Origin: Atriophallophorus winterbourni
Taxonomy: Eukaryota; Platyhelminthes; Trematoda; Plagiorchiida; Microphallidae
Reading direction: 5' to 3'
Assembly (NCBI GenBank): GCA_013407085.1
Contig: JACCGJ010019629.1
Span: forward strand, 27,612-91,611
DNA: 64,000 bases
A program made the position numbers and the translations under genes. The notes under the pieces are model-generated. The model saw only the letters and a program-made list of their open reading frames with translations, had not been told where the DNA came from and did no database searches. Shown here piece by piece: positions 19,936-33,500 of this stretch (the first letter of the stretch is position 1; each line of letters begins with the position of its first letter).

Positions 19936-20960
19936 CGCATGCCGCGTCAGGTTTCGGCCGCCCCGAATCCCCGTCAATCGTTACGCGATGTCGCAAAGAT
20001 TTCGCTTTGGAGCTTGGTGATCCGTCATCCTCCAAACGTGACACAACCAGCTTATTAAATACAGCTTGAGTTGCACCTTCATAGCAATATTACTATCAGT
20101 TTGCTTCGTTGCGTATAAAATGATAATTCAAAGTTTCAACAGGCTAAAAAGCAAATATTTGCAGTAACCATAAATTAGAAATGCCGCGAATGCATACAAA
20201 TAACATGTTTTGTCACTATGGAAAATCAGCTCATGTACTGAAGTGCGAGGTTGGATATAGTTAACATATATTTGTTAAGTTCAGCCTTGAACCTGTTCAG
20301 GTTTGATGTACAAATGAAACGTGGGGCAGAGAGTTTCATATAAAATAAACTCGGACAGTAAAGAAGCACCTTCGGCAATTTGATCTAGAGTGCGGGATGG
20401 GTAAGTTTTAGCCACGGGATCTGTTACCACGTGTATCCTGCCGATGAAACAGGTGATCAATTTCGTGATTTGCGTTATGCAGAATGTTGAACAGCAGGAT
20501 CAAATCACCCATGACACAGTGGTGCGAAAAGTCAAATAGGTTCAGATTTGCAATCCTCTCGTCGTATGACCTGTAGTATAATAACACCTAACTCAAAATG
20601 TTACAGAGGTAGTGGTTGTCAAAAACTTGGAGACGTCGGATACGCTCTTTGGATATGGGTCAACTTTTACACCCATACGTAATACAACCCTTCGGTACTA
20701 GTGACAGTCCTTTTCGATGACAGAGGCAACCTAGGTCGCGGAAACATTACTGTCTACTGATACCACATTGTCGATATAACTGCTGAGATACATAAAAATG
20801 TCTGCAGTTTCACGCTCATGATTATCAAATAATGAAGTGCAGTTTGATAAATCCATATCATGAATCAGAACACGTAACTTGGAAGGTTCAAATCACATGC
20901 TATATAATGTACAATATCAGATAGGTTCTCCAGGTTAGCTTGCCCATTGTGCAGGTTTGT
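19935..20960 (-). mobile_element. Decayed RTE copy A-family fragment (A4), split
   Basis: Two minus-strand pieces co-linear with 40-620 of RTE copy A: 19935-20095 (C-terminal LRWLGHVLR region) and 20575-20960 (LRNILGV, LLYGCETW and upstream). They are separated by a CR1-like 3' fragment at 20100-20565, so the CR1 piece appears to have inserted into an older RTE. No frame survives. Confidence 0.68.
20100..20565 (-). mobile_element. CR1-like 3' end fragment
   Basis: Minus-strand sequence homologous to 22848-23190 (shared GCAGTAACCATA, GGGGCAGAGAGTT, GATCTAGAGTG). The better copy translates as a typical CR1 C-terminus ending near SSLNMFKADLDNYM. Here it interrupts RTE fragment A4. Confidence 0.6.
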
Positions 20961-21399
20961 GAAAGCAAAGAAGAAATGAGAGCCTATTATGTGTTTCTTC
21001 ATTAGCGCGACATATTTTCTTCCATTTAATTTTACTTATATAGTCACAATTTGTAAACGCACTATTTTCATTGAATGCGGTTTATTGACATAGACGTCAA
21101 AGACTAGCCAAGCACCTTCCTTCCACTGCACTCCACTCGAGCAAGCACGCCAGTCAAGTCTTGACTAGACCATATGTAAGTCACTAATTCTTTTTATTGA
21201 TTTACCACCAACCAATTTTCTCAGCCATACCGGCCTACACGCTGAGCGCTCGGTGCAATAAGATTTCAAGTTTCATACTTAGACTAATCTACATTCTTGT
21301 CCGGAACTAAACTTCAAAAACCTATCGCTGTACTAAGTATGTCACACACACCTCCAAGGCCACCATGGCCGTTTGACTGTATGTTTCTTGTCACATGAT
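20961..21399. other. 3' flank of the RADIL-like gene
   Basis: No gene recognised. On the minus strand AATAAA signals at 21193-21198 and 21081-21086 lie about 200 and 315 bp past the RADIL stop codon and are candidate polyadenylation signals. Confidence 0.55.
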
Positions 21400-21589
21400 T
21401 TACCGTAAATTCGTGAAATTGTATCTATGCAGCAGTGCACTTAAATCCAAACCTACCCATTCCAAAATATTAGTCACATGTTTTGATGATCGCGTCGACA
21501 CTATCCTGTCATAGAATTTTACCGTATACCTTATAGCACCGTCCGGATATCCATGTCTCTTAATGAGATCTGTGGCTATTATTATACAA
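21400..21589 (-). CDS. RADIL: RADIL exon 9: PDZ end and C-terminus
   Basis: 190 bp ending in TAA at 21400-21402. ATDLIKRHGYPDGAIRYTVK completes the PDZ helix and last strand, followed by about 40 more residues. The phase-2 acceptor used here is tataatag|TTG at 21590; a second AG twelve bases downstream (aataatag|CCACAG) would break phase. The pyrimidine tract is poor, so this boundary is the least certain of the gene. Confidence 0.75.
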
Positions 21590-24500
21590 CTATTATACAA
21601 TGCCAATCAATGTTCGCGATCAACCATATTTCACCATCATACATAGGTGTAAAATAGGTACAGCCCATGTTCGGGAGTATAACTGACACCCAACACCATG
21701 TCCAGTGGGCGAAAGTTTATCGTCTTTACAGTTTCGTTTCAAAGAACCCGAAGATAAGCACCAGCCAGATTATAAATCAATAATTCGATACATTCCGTTG
21801 ATTAAAACCCGCTTAGCCTCGCATATGAAAGAGCTCCGTTCGTCCACATGCATGCTACCCCGTGAGAGTAAAATGCGTTCAACTCGATTGTTTGATCGAT
21901 TTGAATTAGCTAGAAATTAGGTCGAGGAATGTTTTCGATTACTTGTCATTTAACCCGCCAGTAACTAATGGCCTGGTTGGATTGAAAGCTTAGGTGATAA
22001 TCGTCTGTTCGTTTAATAAGCATGGGTGTGGCTTTTAATTTGATCGAAATGACCTCAAGCTAATCATTCTGACGCATCTGTTGACCACACTCGTTCGTGT
22101 GTGACACAGCATGAGCTAACAATTCAAATTTCCCGAAACAGAACTATTTGCCTGATCTTGTAATTTTAATAATTTTCTGATTTTCATAACCATATCATTT
22201 ATAATTTAATAATTCATATTGTCTCCTACTTATGAGTAACTTGATTTTTAACATTAGTTTGCACTCTAGCCAGCTTCATAATTCCAGCATTGAACCGAGT
22301 TGAGCTATACACTACAAGCCATTTAATCGCAAAATATACTGGTATCAAAACAGAAAACAGTGCTCTAAACAATATTAAGATTTTATATTTATCTATCGAT
22401 CTATAGCCGGTGTGTGGTTCCAAGTTATACCTTGATGAATGTTAGTTCTGGTTTTTCTCTGTCGAATCAAATCGTTGAATTATTCTCACTGGATACATTT
22501 CTGTTTATCATTAATGTGTAAATGCTCCAGTTTTTGGAATATATTAGAAGCTTAGGCAAACATATAAATAAGTTATTATGGCGTTAGGAATTATTATCGG
22601 ATTAAACAACAAGGCGCATATATACAGCGGCATCTAATGTGTCCACTATTCCTAATCTAAGGCTTATACAAGCTGGAATGATTCAAGTTTACATAATATT
22701 TTGCATGACGAATATGTTGCAATGAACGTAGTAGGAAAACTAAATGAGCCAACTTCGCACTTTCCCATGTATGCAATCAAACAATAATAATTATAACAAG
22801 TGAACAGTTTCGGTAATTCATGTGTATCATCTTCACCATGTCAGAACAGTGGAATAACGAATGTCAAATTCAAAGTTTTAATCGTCCAAAAAGCAATTAA
22901 TTTACAGTAACCATAGATTAAAATATAGTGAATGCATAGAAACAACAAAGATATTTTGTCAATATGGAAATTAAGCTTATGTATTGAGGTGAGGTTGGAT
23001 TTGGCCAACATATAGTTGTCAAGATCAGCCTTGAACATGTTAAGGCTTGATGCACAAATGATAGGTGGGGCAGAGAGTTCCAAATAAAACAAACTCTGAT
23101 CTAGAGTGTGGAATGGCTAACTTGTAGCCATGAGATCTGCTACCAGATGTTTCTTGCTGATGAAACAGATGTCAACTACGATTTTCTTGTCGGCTTGTTT
23201 GTATTTAGCGGCGGTTCAAAAAACATTCTCGGTAAAAAAACAAGCAAGTGTAACTAAATAATCACATATTTTCCATAAATCACTGCTCCCATGCCACTGA
23301 GCCCTGTAATAGTTGTTCGTTAGGGTATTTTCGATAGATGAAACCAGGCAATCTTGATGTTAGAGGAATGTAGTAATACTGATCCCGATAATAGAATTCG
23401 TTTAATTAAGACAGCGAAATTGTTTTAAATTATTTTTCAACCAGCTGCTGTTAATTTTTCGGTCCTAAGCCCATATGTGACCTAACAGGTACAATGTAGA
23501 ACTTGACCCAATATACCGTTTGTTTTCGAACGGGATTTAAACGTTACGCAGATAGCTGTATCGTAAATATCAATGACACTTGACGTTTTCCAATATTTGT
23601 GACAAAGTATGTACCTAAGGTACGACAATTGATCAAGCGCCCAAATTGTGTCATTAATATGCAACCACATCGTTAAATGCCATAGGAATAGTGCCGCGTA
23701 TTAAATCCGAAATTCAAGAAATACTTTGAAGTACACTATATGAAACAGCCACAAACAGCCACCATACTTATTGCACGTAAAACCAGTAGCAACCTTGTTT
23801 ATGGGCAATGTGAACCGTACAATCTTTGTAACTGCTGCCTCGGCTGCTATAAATTCTCCAGTTTATTATAATCACCTCTTCGGATGAAAAAGATGTAGAT
23901 GGATAAAGGAAGGACGTGTTTACAAAATTTATTTTTTAAACAACTTCAGGATGTCTGAACTGAATAAATTCAAATTCGTACAAGATATCTGGAGCAAAAT
24001 CCGTTTCTCACGATAAAAAGCGGTGTTCAAATGTGACAGAATTGAAGTGATGCGTATCTATCAACCATGGAACCAGGGATAAGAGAAAAGTATTGCAAAG
24101 TATGGATGGCACTTCAAAATATGGTTTAATTTGATTGTTCGAAATACGGAAGAGAATAAAAAGGAATGGATTTAAGGCGATGAGGAAGGCATGGACAGCA
24201 GCACAGCCAGCAATCAGGGTGATGGGTTTCGGTATCCGGGTCAGCAAGCACGGCACACGCTTGCTTACTTGCCTTTCGCCACTACGTCATTTTTGCGCAC
24301 GAGCAGTTGTCCAGGGTCGCTAAGATAACACCGTCGGATGGTAAATGTTGCTTGATTTCCACATTCTCTCAGTTTCTTTAAAGAACTGTGCAGAGTGAAG
24401 AGATATAGTTTCTTTAGGAATATACACAATAATCGCCGAAATTCAAATGACCATTTTAAATTAAAAACTCATTGAAACTCGACGTTCAGTCATTTAATCA

Positions 24501-27500
24501 GATAGGACTTCACACATTATTTTGATTGATGCAACTAGAAATAGAATGTTTTATATTATCGCCACTATTTTATTCCTCTGTGATCTCGTTATGCTCAGAG
24601 TATCTTATACATTAAGTTCAAAAGTTCATACTGTGTGGCATTGTGGTTGACCCCTATAGTTGCACATTGATAAGCATTTAACTTTGTACTACATTTAATT
24701 AAAAGTGTTTCTTGTCGTCATCTGTGCGACTGTTTTAAGAGATAGGTGGCCTATTTATAGCAACATGAAGTAAAGTGCGAGATTAGAATACGGCAGTTAC
24801 CTAAACCTTAACCCTCGTCCTAAAGACAAAATAAAGAGTTTAAATTGAGCGTCATATCATGCCGATACTTCTACATCGACCTGAATGAAATCCATTAAAA
24901 ATTAGTGCAAACGCTCAATCGCCTATTTCTGTAGATTACTGTTTATCCTTTCTGTCATTCAAACAATGCCTTACGTGGAACATAATGTTAGCTTGCGTTA
25001 CTAATATGGCCGTTAAAATTGGATCCACGGCAACTTGGTTTGTTGTAGAGACAACCATTTAGGATTCTGAAAATTTGTTGTTAAAAATTTATGTGTTCCC
25101 TGAAGTGAACTCGGACGCGTGTCACTATAATGGTGTCAAGTTCTGATCTAGCTGACAGAAATATATACCTCGAATAAAATACTCGTTGTGGTTGTAGCTG
25201 CCCATCTCCTCGATTGTGGTCAACGATACCATTGTTTATTAATCTTACAAATATGTTCCCATATCTTGTTTATTGATTTTCTTGCTGTGGTCGTGAAATG
25301 CAATGTCGTCAAATATTAACGAGAACGAAAATCGATCCTGATTCATTTCGGTTTTTTACTATTACTACTATTTCGAATGATTCGCTACTCATTAATAGTC
25401 ACAAAACAAAAATCTTTAGATTAACTATGAAGCCTTTTAGATTGTTTGAGCTGAGGGTTACCTTGGTAGATAGAACGAAATAAGATCTGAGATCGAATGG
25501 ACGGGCGATTTTAAAAGCTGCTGTATTTTTTTTCAATTTTATGAGAAATAACGCTAATATATATTTTTAATTTCTAGGGAGTTGTCCAATCATGATTGGC
25601 GAAGCAGTGAATGATAATAATGCTTTAAGGGGTCGAACTATTACGTTCAATGTTGTATTATTTAGCTCCACCTTGTAAAAGAACTGTATTTATGACAAAA
25701 ATTTAATTAAATGCTTTGATTGTCTGCTGTCATGATGAAATTTGTAAATAGAATCTGAGACTAATTACATAAGCAAAATATTTTCTCGGGTGATATGATT
25801 TCGAGGTGTTTGGCGAAAATTTTGTTAAATATATGTATTGCACTAAAAGTTTATTATTTTACATCTTGCATCAGCCCCGAGTTGGTAGTATTCTTTCAAC
25901 ATGGGTGTTTCGTGTAAACCTATTATCTATGCTTACAACTCGATGCACTTAAGTCCCAATCCCCATTTATTTTGGAGTTATTTTTCACTGTTTGTGGAGT
26001 TGAACACCAGTGTCTATTATTGATGCAATGCTATTAATACTGAGAATGATTTTGAACATGGAGTACACGTGGTTGCCCTTATGAGAGTCGTAAACAATTG
26101 TTCTTTAGTGATTGTTCTATTTACGCAAACACATGAATAAATTTCACCACGGAATTCTTGAATATATGTAGCGCTTATCAATTGCTGTAAATGGAGTGCA
26201 TATACGTAAATAAAATGCTGAATGGCGTTTGATGGTGTAAAAAAACACTGGTGTTTTCGGTGCTCATAGATCGACGCGGCTTGATTCTCTCGTTTATATC
26301 AGTGTAAAAATCATACCACCGGCAACTCTTTAGATTCATCATACATAATTGTACACAAATTAAGCTATATATATTAAGGTTACGAAAAGGGGAATCGCTT
26401 GCAACCGTTATCCTCATTAAATCCATATTTGTATGCAGATCCATTGCACACACACAATGACAGGTTTCGTACAGGTTGTGCTCATAAGGAAGGCTATCCA
26501 TATTGTTTTTTATTTTATTTTATTGTTAATAACATTCTACAACTGAGCGTGTCTAAAGCATAGATCTCGATCACCTTATTCGGTAAACGAAGCTCAAGTC
26601 GCTCATTCGGACCAGAATCGTTTTCTTAAAAACAAGACGAGAGCGAAAAGGTGCAAAGTCGAAGACATTTTGTAACAATCAAAAGCGGGTGGTTTTATTT
26701 TCCTGGTGACTAATTAGCACTCAAGCTGTCAACGCCCTTTTAGTCGTGGTACTCGCATGTCTCACCTTAACCCGCCTACGTTGAACTAGGTATGTGATGC
26801 AAATGATTATTATTTCGTAAGCAAACTTTCTCAGTATATAACGATGGATGACAGTAGGTAGTTCAGAAAATTTAAAAACGATCGTTCATCGCCGAGGAAA
26901 ATATTATTTTTAAATGATGCCTCTTGGTGCTTAAATAGTTTGCGAGCATATCTGCGAAGGTGTTTCGTTCATTCTGCGCGGAATACAGTTCCCAAGCCCC
27001 AGCGTTAAGCAAGAAATCGTATCTTCATAAAACATCATTCCAACCAAGATTTCCAAGTAAAATGAAATTTCTCTTTATTTATCATTATTACTTCGCAGAT
27101 GGCCATCTTTGATGGTCAAGTTGTTGACGTTATCGCTGATTAAGCACAATTTTTAGGTTAGTATTCAGAAATTGGTTAGGTTCTGCATTTGTCTAATGAG
27201 GGTTAGATTGAAACAGCCCCACCATTAAGCACCAAGAAACTCACTCTGCATATGTTAAACTTGAAAGGTCGTGACCATTGATTGCTAATATCCGGTCGCC
27301 AAACGCAATCTCCCCACTATTTTCAGCTGGGCCGTTTGGTATGACCTCTTTGACAAAAACGCCAGGTTGATCAAGTGTAGTCCGCTATAAAATGGTTCGA
27401 CGTAAGATCGATCAGAACAAGTTACACAAGCTAGATTATGAACCGATGAGTAAACCATGAAATATAATAAATAGATACAAATATAGCAGACTTATTAGGC

Positions 27501-30500
27501 ATCTGCGAATGATCAAGCTCATTCGGTCAGGGAATTATTAAAATAAGGCACGAGCATGCAAATGTGTTTTATATTTATGGTCATAGGTTTTAAACCCAGT
27601 CTACATGAGTGGGGGCTCATGTGATTGAACAGGTTGGTCGAACCAACCTTGCCCAACAGTGGCATACAAGCGCAACTTGTTTACCATTCTTCCACTGTTT
27701 CAAGCGCATGCGGATCCTGATCCTACTGTCCCTACCTGATGAGTGCAAACAGCACGAAACCGGTCGTGGGGTGTTTTGTGTGAAGCAGATGTATGCAAAT
27801 GTGTTTAATGTGCACGAGCATTTAATTTATCGATACAAAATCAGTCAGCGGGCAAGTTTATATCATGAAAATAAATTTAGCCAATACATTGCAAACCGAG
27901 TTTATCTAACGCTTAATCAGTAGCTAAATAGAGTTCTTTTCGTTTGGAGGTGTATTCATAAGCTAGACAGATTACAGTGCTTGGAAATGAATCATGATTG
28001 GATTGGAAAATAATCAAATTGAGTTTGTCTAGAAGATTTATCTCGAAAATTAAAAAAACAATTATGTTGAAAAATGCTGGTGACCGATCAGGGAATCATA
28101 TTCATGAAAATGAAAGTTTGTGATGAATCGGTTAGAGGAGTTGATTGGTGACGTTTCGCTTCCGACACAAAAACTTAGTCAGACAAAGGGTGAGTACGAT
28201 CGTAGATCAGATTTAAATTGCATTCACCTTATGCCTGTCTATCTTTTCAAGCTTAGTGCCCATCATGGCCTGTGTAGCTCTTAGCCAGTATAGTATTGGT
28301 TGGGTTAGTGCTATTTAAACCTGATCTCTGTTCGTACAGGCACCCTTGGTCTGACGAAGTTTCTGTCAGAAGCGAAACGTCAGAAATAAAATGCGCTAAC
28401 TGATTCATTACAAACTTTTTTTTATTCACAATATAAAGTGGAAATTAAATTATATAACCCAGATTCGGGAGTGTCACTTTCCTAATAGTCGACCACAGTT
28501 TCTATGACGCTCAAAACATTGCGGGGTTTCTAGACGCTATCTTTCACTGACAATCGGCAACCACCCACTGGAGTTAAAGTTCTGTCAAACTGCCGTCTTA
28601 TGAGGGATCGGCCGGGTAGTTCCAAATAACAACAGCAACTGTTGAACGCTGTTCGCTATGCTGCCACTCAAGCACGTAATCAGATGCGTATGGGTGAAAA
28701 TAAAAAAATATAATGTGGTCAATATTTTAGAATCAGTCAACTTGCGGGTTGTGTGAAAAGCAACAGTGCCATCGCAAGAAGTTCAGCTGACGATGTCATC
28801 TAGCTTGATGACGAAACGTCCTACTGTTGCAATGCCAGCTCAGCGAACACACAACACAGAACACCCAATCCCTGAGCTACAAGTTTTCGCTTCAATATCA
28901 AACAGTGCCATCTTTCCGAGATAGCACTTCAAAACAAAATCGGGTGCTCAGCGAGCATCGCACGATGAAATTTTTCTCATTTTTTCTGTAAAAACTGTTG
29001 TCCTTGGAAAGAAATGAGCTGTTGCTTATATTGTGTGCATAATGCCCTCATTCTATTTGTTTTTTGAAAACAATTCATACAAAGAGAAACATAAAAATGC
29101 TATTTCTAGCTCATTGTTTGCTATATGATGTAAACCACATGTGAAACTCCGGTGAAATATTGTGACTTAGATCATCTTTATTTTCAATGTACTGATTCTT
29201 CGCAATATTTTGCCCCTTTGAGTAAGAGTTTAAATATTCTGATCGAAAAGAAAATTGAGACCATGAAAGGTAAAATAGGCAGCCTATATAATTAAAATTG
29301 CAATACTCCTCAAAATATAGAGACAACAATCAAATTCATGAACTTACTAGGCCATCCTCAAGTTTCAATCCGAATCCCGATGCGGGTGAACGATTCAAAG
29401 TTACGTTGAGAATTGTATTCGCTTGCATGCTTCTAGACATTACATCCGACAAATCATCATTCCGCCTCACCAACAATGAATCTGAATCGGAGTGAGAACC
29501 GCTACTGTCATTCTCTTCGACAATGATGTTTGGTTTGTACCCTGGACGTGTGACAAGGGACAAGTTTCCTAAACTTCGCCCAACCAAACTTAGCATAGGG
29601 TTTTTCGGTGTCATTGCTGGTGACTCAGGCACTGGGGTACGAAGTTTGTCCAAACCCTTGCTCAAAACAGACTGTTTGAATTTACCAAAATCTCGACTGC
29701 AATTCACCACGTTTCGCGCATAATCCTGATCGCCGGTGTTTGGTTTTATCTCCCTTGCGGAGTTCAAATGTAAAAGGCTGCCGTAATCCCGTTTGTTCGT
29801 TAAGTTTTCATCAGCTTCGATTCTTTTTCCAGGAGTTAAAGCACGGAAACCACCGGCTGAATATTCACGACTGTGTCCCACGCCGGGCAACTCAGGAAAC
29901 TCATCCGTGGATTGGTAAACGGCACGTAAATTCGGTTGACTTTCATACAACGTGTTTCGAGGTCTCCCGGGCTTAGTACAAGCGGCTCTCAAAGGTGGAG
30001 TAATTGCTGGTGACGGTTGTTGTATGCTTTGTTTTAGTCTTTTCAACCCCCCGGAAGTCAATGACGTAATCAGTTCGTTCAGTTGATAAAGGACATTATC
30101 ATCGTTTAACCCAGTAGTTTTCGTGGTGGCCTGGAAATCACGAGAAAGAAACTCGATTCAAGTGGATTGCCATACTAATTCACTAAAGGATTTCTACTGA
30201 ATATTTATCTGATTTTTAGTAGTAAAATGAATTTAAATAATAAACCGAACAATGAATGTTACGTAAAATTTAAATCCGTTTGATTTTAATGTTTCAGTGA
30301 GTTAATTACCAGATTATGGGGCTTTAATTTCAAGAGTAAATTGCACCGTGATCTTGTGAATAAAGCTTTTCCTCTCTAACGACTTTGATAATCAAATCAA
30401 CGCAGTATCTAAAACGAAAATAACATAAAACTCCAGTTTTGCAGAAAGCGAGACGTGAAGTGACCATCATCAGGATAGTCAAAGTCAGAATTATATCGAG

Positions 30501-33500
30501 AGACTGGAATTGGTTTAAAAATTGTGAGATATTCTGGGATTCATTGGATATATACTTTTCTTTTCATACGATGGTCCCTCTTGCTATGTCGACTCCTGTT
30601 TTCATCCATGTGTACAATATGATTAGTTCTTAGCTATATCATGCCGTTGGGCCCCATAGGGCCAGCTAAAGCTAGGATCGCTGGAGTCAAGGACTTACCG
30701 CTGTGTCCGAACCAAAGTTCCGCACAGTTCTTTGCGGTAAGCAGTTTGACAGGGCCGGACGAACAAAGTCATTGAATTCTGGTTCATCCAAATTGTTCTC
30801 GAAAGCCTTCAGTAAGCCCGGAGGAGAAATCAGAGATTGACTTAGGGTGGGTTGGCTGTGTTTCGCGGCAGCAGTGAAAGCAGGTTTGGTCATGTGCCTT
30901 CGCCCAATTGAAGAACTGTTACGGCGTGCCTCGGTTATACGTTGTCTGCTCTCTGGACGATTGAGAATCAGGCCCTCCGGTTCATCAACCAGACGACTGA
31001 TGCATCGTAGTGGAGGATATTGCGAAACCAAGCCAGACCACCGGAAAATTATGGATTTTTCTATTCCAAAACAAAATGGGTGAAATTTGAAGGGAGATTT
31101 GAGCGTAAGTTGGGAGGGAGAGTTCTGGCAAACGAAAGCAAAACGAAATTTCCTATGAAGTATATCAGCTGGTTAGCAATTGCAAACTACCCAAGTCACG
31201 CTCGAATGAATACCTCATTCAAAAGTGTCACCTAAGTATTAATTCTATTGCTGTCACAACTGACTTTTCAATAGGTGTGTATAGTACGAAGCACAACGAG
31301 TTGATAAAGTCGACTTAATCCGTCCAGATTACATTAACCGTCTTCAGAATGAGGCAAAAAATCACCGCCCAGAAACACAATAATCTCGGAGATTAGTTGT
31401 GTTTCATTACAATCAAATATAATTATCGAAATACAAATAAATTGCGCTCAAGATGGCTCCCACAAAAAGAAATAATAAGGCATGTTACGTCTGTAAAATA
31501 ATTGGGGTGAACGCCACCTCGTCTATTAAGACAGAATCATGCTTGGTGTTCACGAAACTGCGATTTTCGTTGTAGGATGGTGTAAAATATAGTTCGAAAC
31601 ACTGGGCCGGTAAGTGCATTGTTTATTTCGCTGTGGTTGGAACTATAAATTCGGGCAACTTTTCTCACAATCAGAATGACCATAGATTCTCCAGAACTGC
31701 ATTAAATCTCCCAATTAAGTCTATGGATGACTTGATAGTTTTTCGATTTGTTGGCGTAGGGTACGGTTTGCAACACGAAACACAAGGTAATGAGTTGACT
31801 GCGTTTGATCCCTCCGGTGCACAAGAGTAACGGAACGACTGCATCATTGGCATAATATATCGCCCTCCGGCCTCGACGGATGCATAACAGCGACAGGTTA
31901 TTAACGGCTCTCCACTACGCCGGAGCGATCCGAAGCTCACGATTACTAGTCATGAAGGACTTCAATCTTCCTCATCTTTATTCCAGATCAGATCATCTTC
32001 CACACACACTCGATCATAAATTCCGTGAGCTGATCGATATGCTCCCACTGCATAACCATCCATCCGACTTTACTCACAGAAGAGCATCAGAGTTGCCGTT
32101 CGTTTTGGAATTAATCCTTACTTCCGAGACTACGACAGTTGTGGGTGTCGACTACATTGCTCCTCTCGGTCGGATTGAACATCCTATTTTAGGCTTCGAA
32201 TTTGTATGCAGACGAGTATGTGTGTCCGCAAAACTATTCAGAAGGATCGACATCGCGAGTCTACGGAAAGCGCTTGGGTTAGTAAATTGGTGAGTTCTTC
32301 ATTATCACAACACCGAAACACATTGCACCACACTCACAGAACGCCTTCAGTCAAATATCAATTGATTTGTTGATGAACGACGGGCAAGCGACTTTAGCCT
32401 TAAGCTTCGTAGCCGCACGAAATAATGGATCGAGTAAAAAAAATCTGCTTGGGTTCAACACAGAAATACCATGACTGATGCCTCCTGGCAACAATTTTAC
32501 AGAATTCGAAACAAAATGAACGCTCTCATCAAGGAAGACAAGCAAAATTACCATCGCTGTCTATCTTTGAAAATGGAAAGAAGTCAATGCTCGATCGAGC
32601 GTGAAACCAGGGGTGTTTCCTGTTCTTACTGACGATGGATTAACAGTCTCAATTTTATGCTAAAGTATTTAGTCCGTTAACGATTAGATTGATTGAAGAA
32701 TTACCGCCATCAACTGTGACGCAACAGCTGACTGAGATCGAGATCAATTCAGGATTATACAACGACATTTGTGTCGAATGAACCCTAGGAAATCCCTTGG
32801 ACCGGACTGAATCACACCAACTGTACTGAAATCCTGCGACCAGCAGCTGTGTAAAGCATTAAGTGAATTGTTTAAACATTTTCTAACAAAAAGAGTGGTG
32901 CGAACAGAGTGGAATACAGGAGTAATCTCATATATCTACTAGGTTGGTAGACATTCAGATCCTGCAAACTAAAAGTTCTAAAACGTATCGTGACAGAAAA
33001 AGTAGTTCGTCAATTGAAATCACAAAATATACTATCTGTAGCGCAGTATCGTTTTCGCATAATCCCTCTAAATCTTGAGAAACTTGATAACAGTGTTAAA
33101 TGACTGGGCTCAAGCGGTTGACGAAGGAGTCAGCATCCACGCCTCCTATCTGGTGATGTAGAAAACTTCTGAAAGAGTTGGTCACTCTCGACTACTACAA
33201 AAGATGAAGCAGATGGATATCAGTAGACAGCTACTTGTATGGCTTGAAATTTATTTCAGTGGGCGCAAGGCTGTCGTTCGAATCAATAAGGTACAATCAC
33301 GGGTTATTGATGCCTCTCGTGACGTACCGCAAGGTTCCGTCCTCGGGCCAGTAATTTGCTTGGTTTACATCAACGACCTACCAGAGACGGTCTCACGCAA
33401 TGTGGTTCTCTTTGCTGATGATATTAAACTTTGGACACAGAAAAAATCAAATGCTAACTATGTTCAGCTGCAAAGTGATTTAGGGGCTCTCTGTGAATGG

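Larger units (their letters stand above)
28120..28400. repeat. Inverted pair of family 3 hammerhead units
   Basis: Arms of about 65 bp: AATCGGTTAGAG...TGACGTTTCGCTTC...AGACAAAGGGTG on the left, and CACCCTTGGTCTGACGAAG...GAAGCGAAACGTCA...CTAACTGATT on the right. Each arm contains one family 3 hammerhead pointing outward, so the structure can be read as a palindromic mobile unit. Confidence 0.75.

Noticed and set aside
24135..24323. GC-richer plus-strand frame in RADIL intron 8
   Set aside because: Short, no motif, no splice signals, and overlapped by an equally long frame on the other strand.
27625..27660. B-box-like GGTTCGACCAACC (minus strand) in the hammerhead repeat, hinting at a tRNA-derived SINE
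   Set aside because: No A box at the right distance and no tRNA-like fold; the sequence is better explained as a small inverted repeat in the unit.
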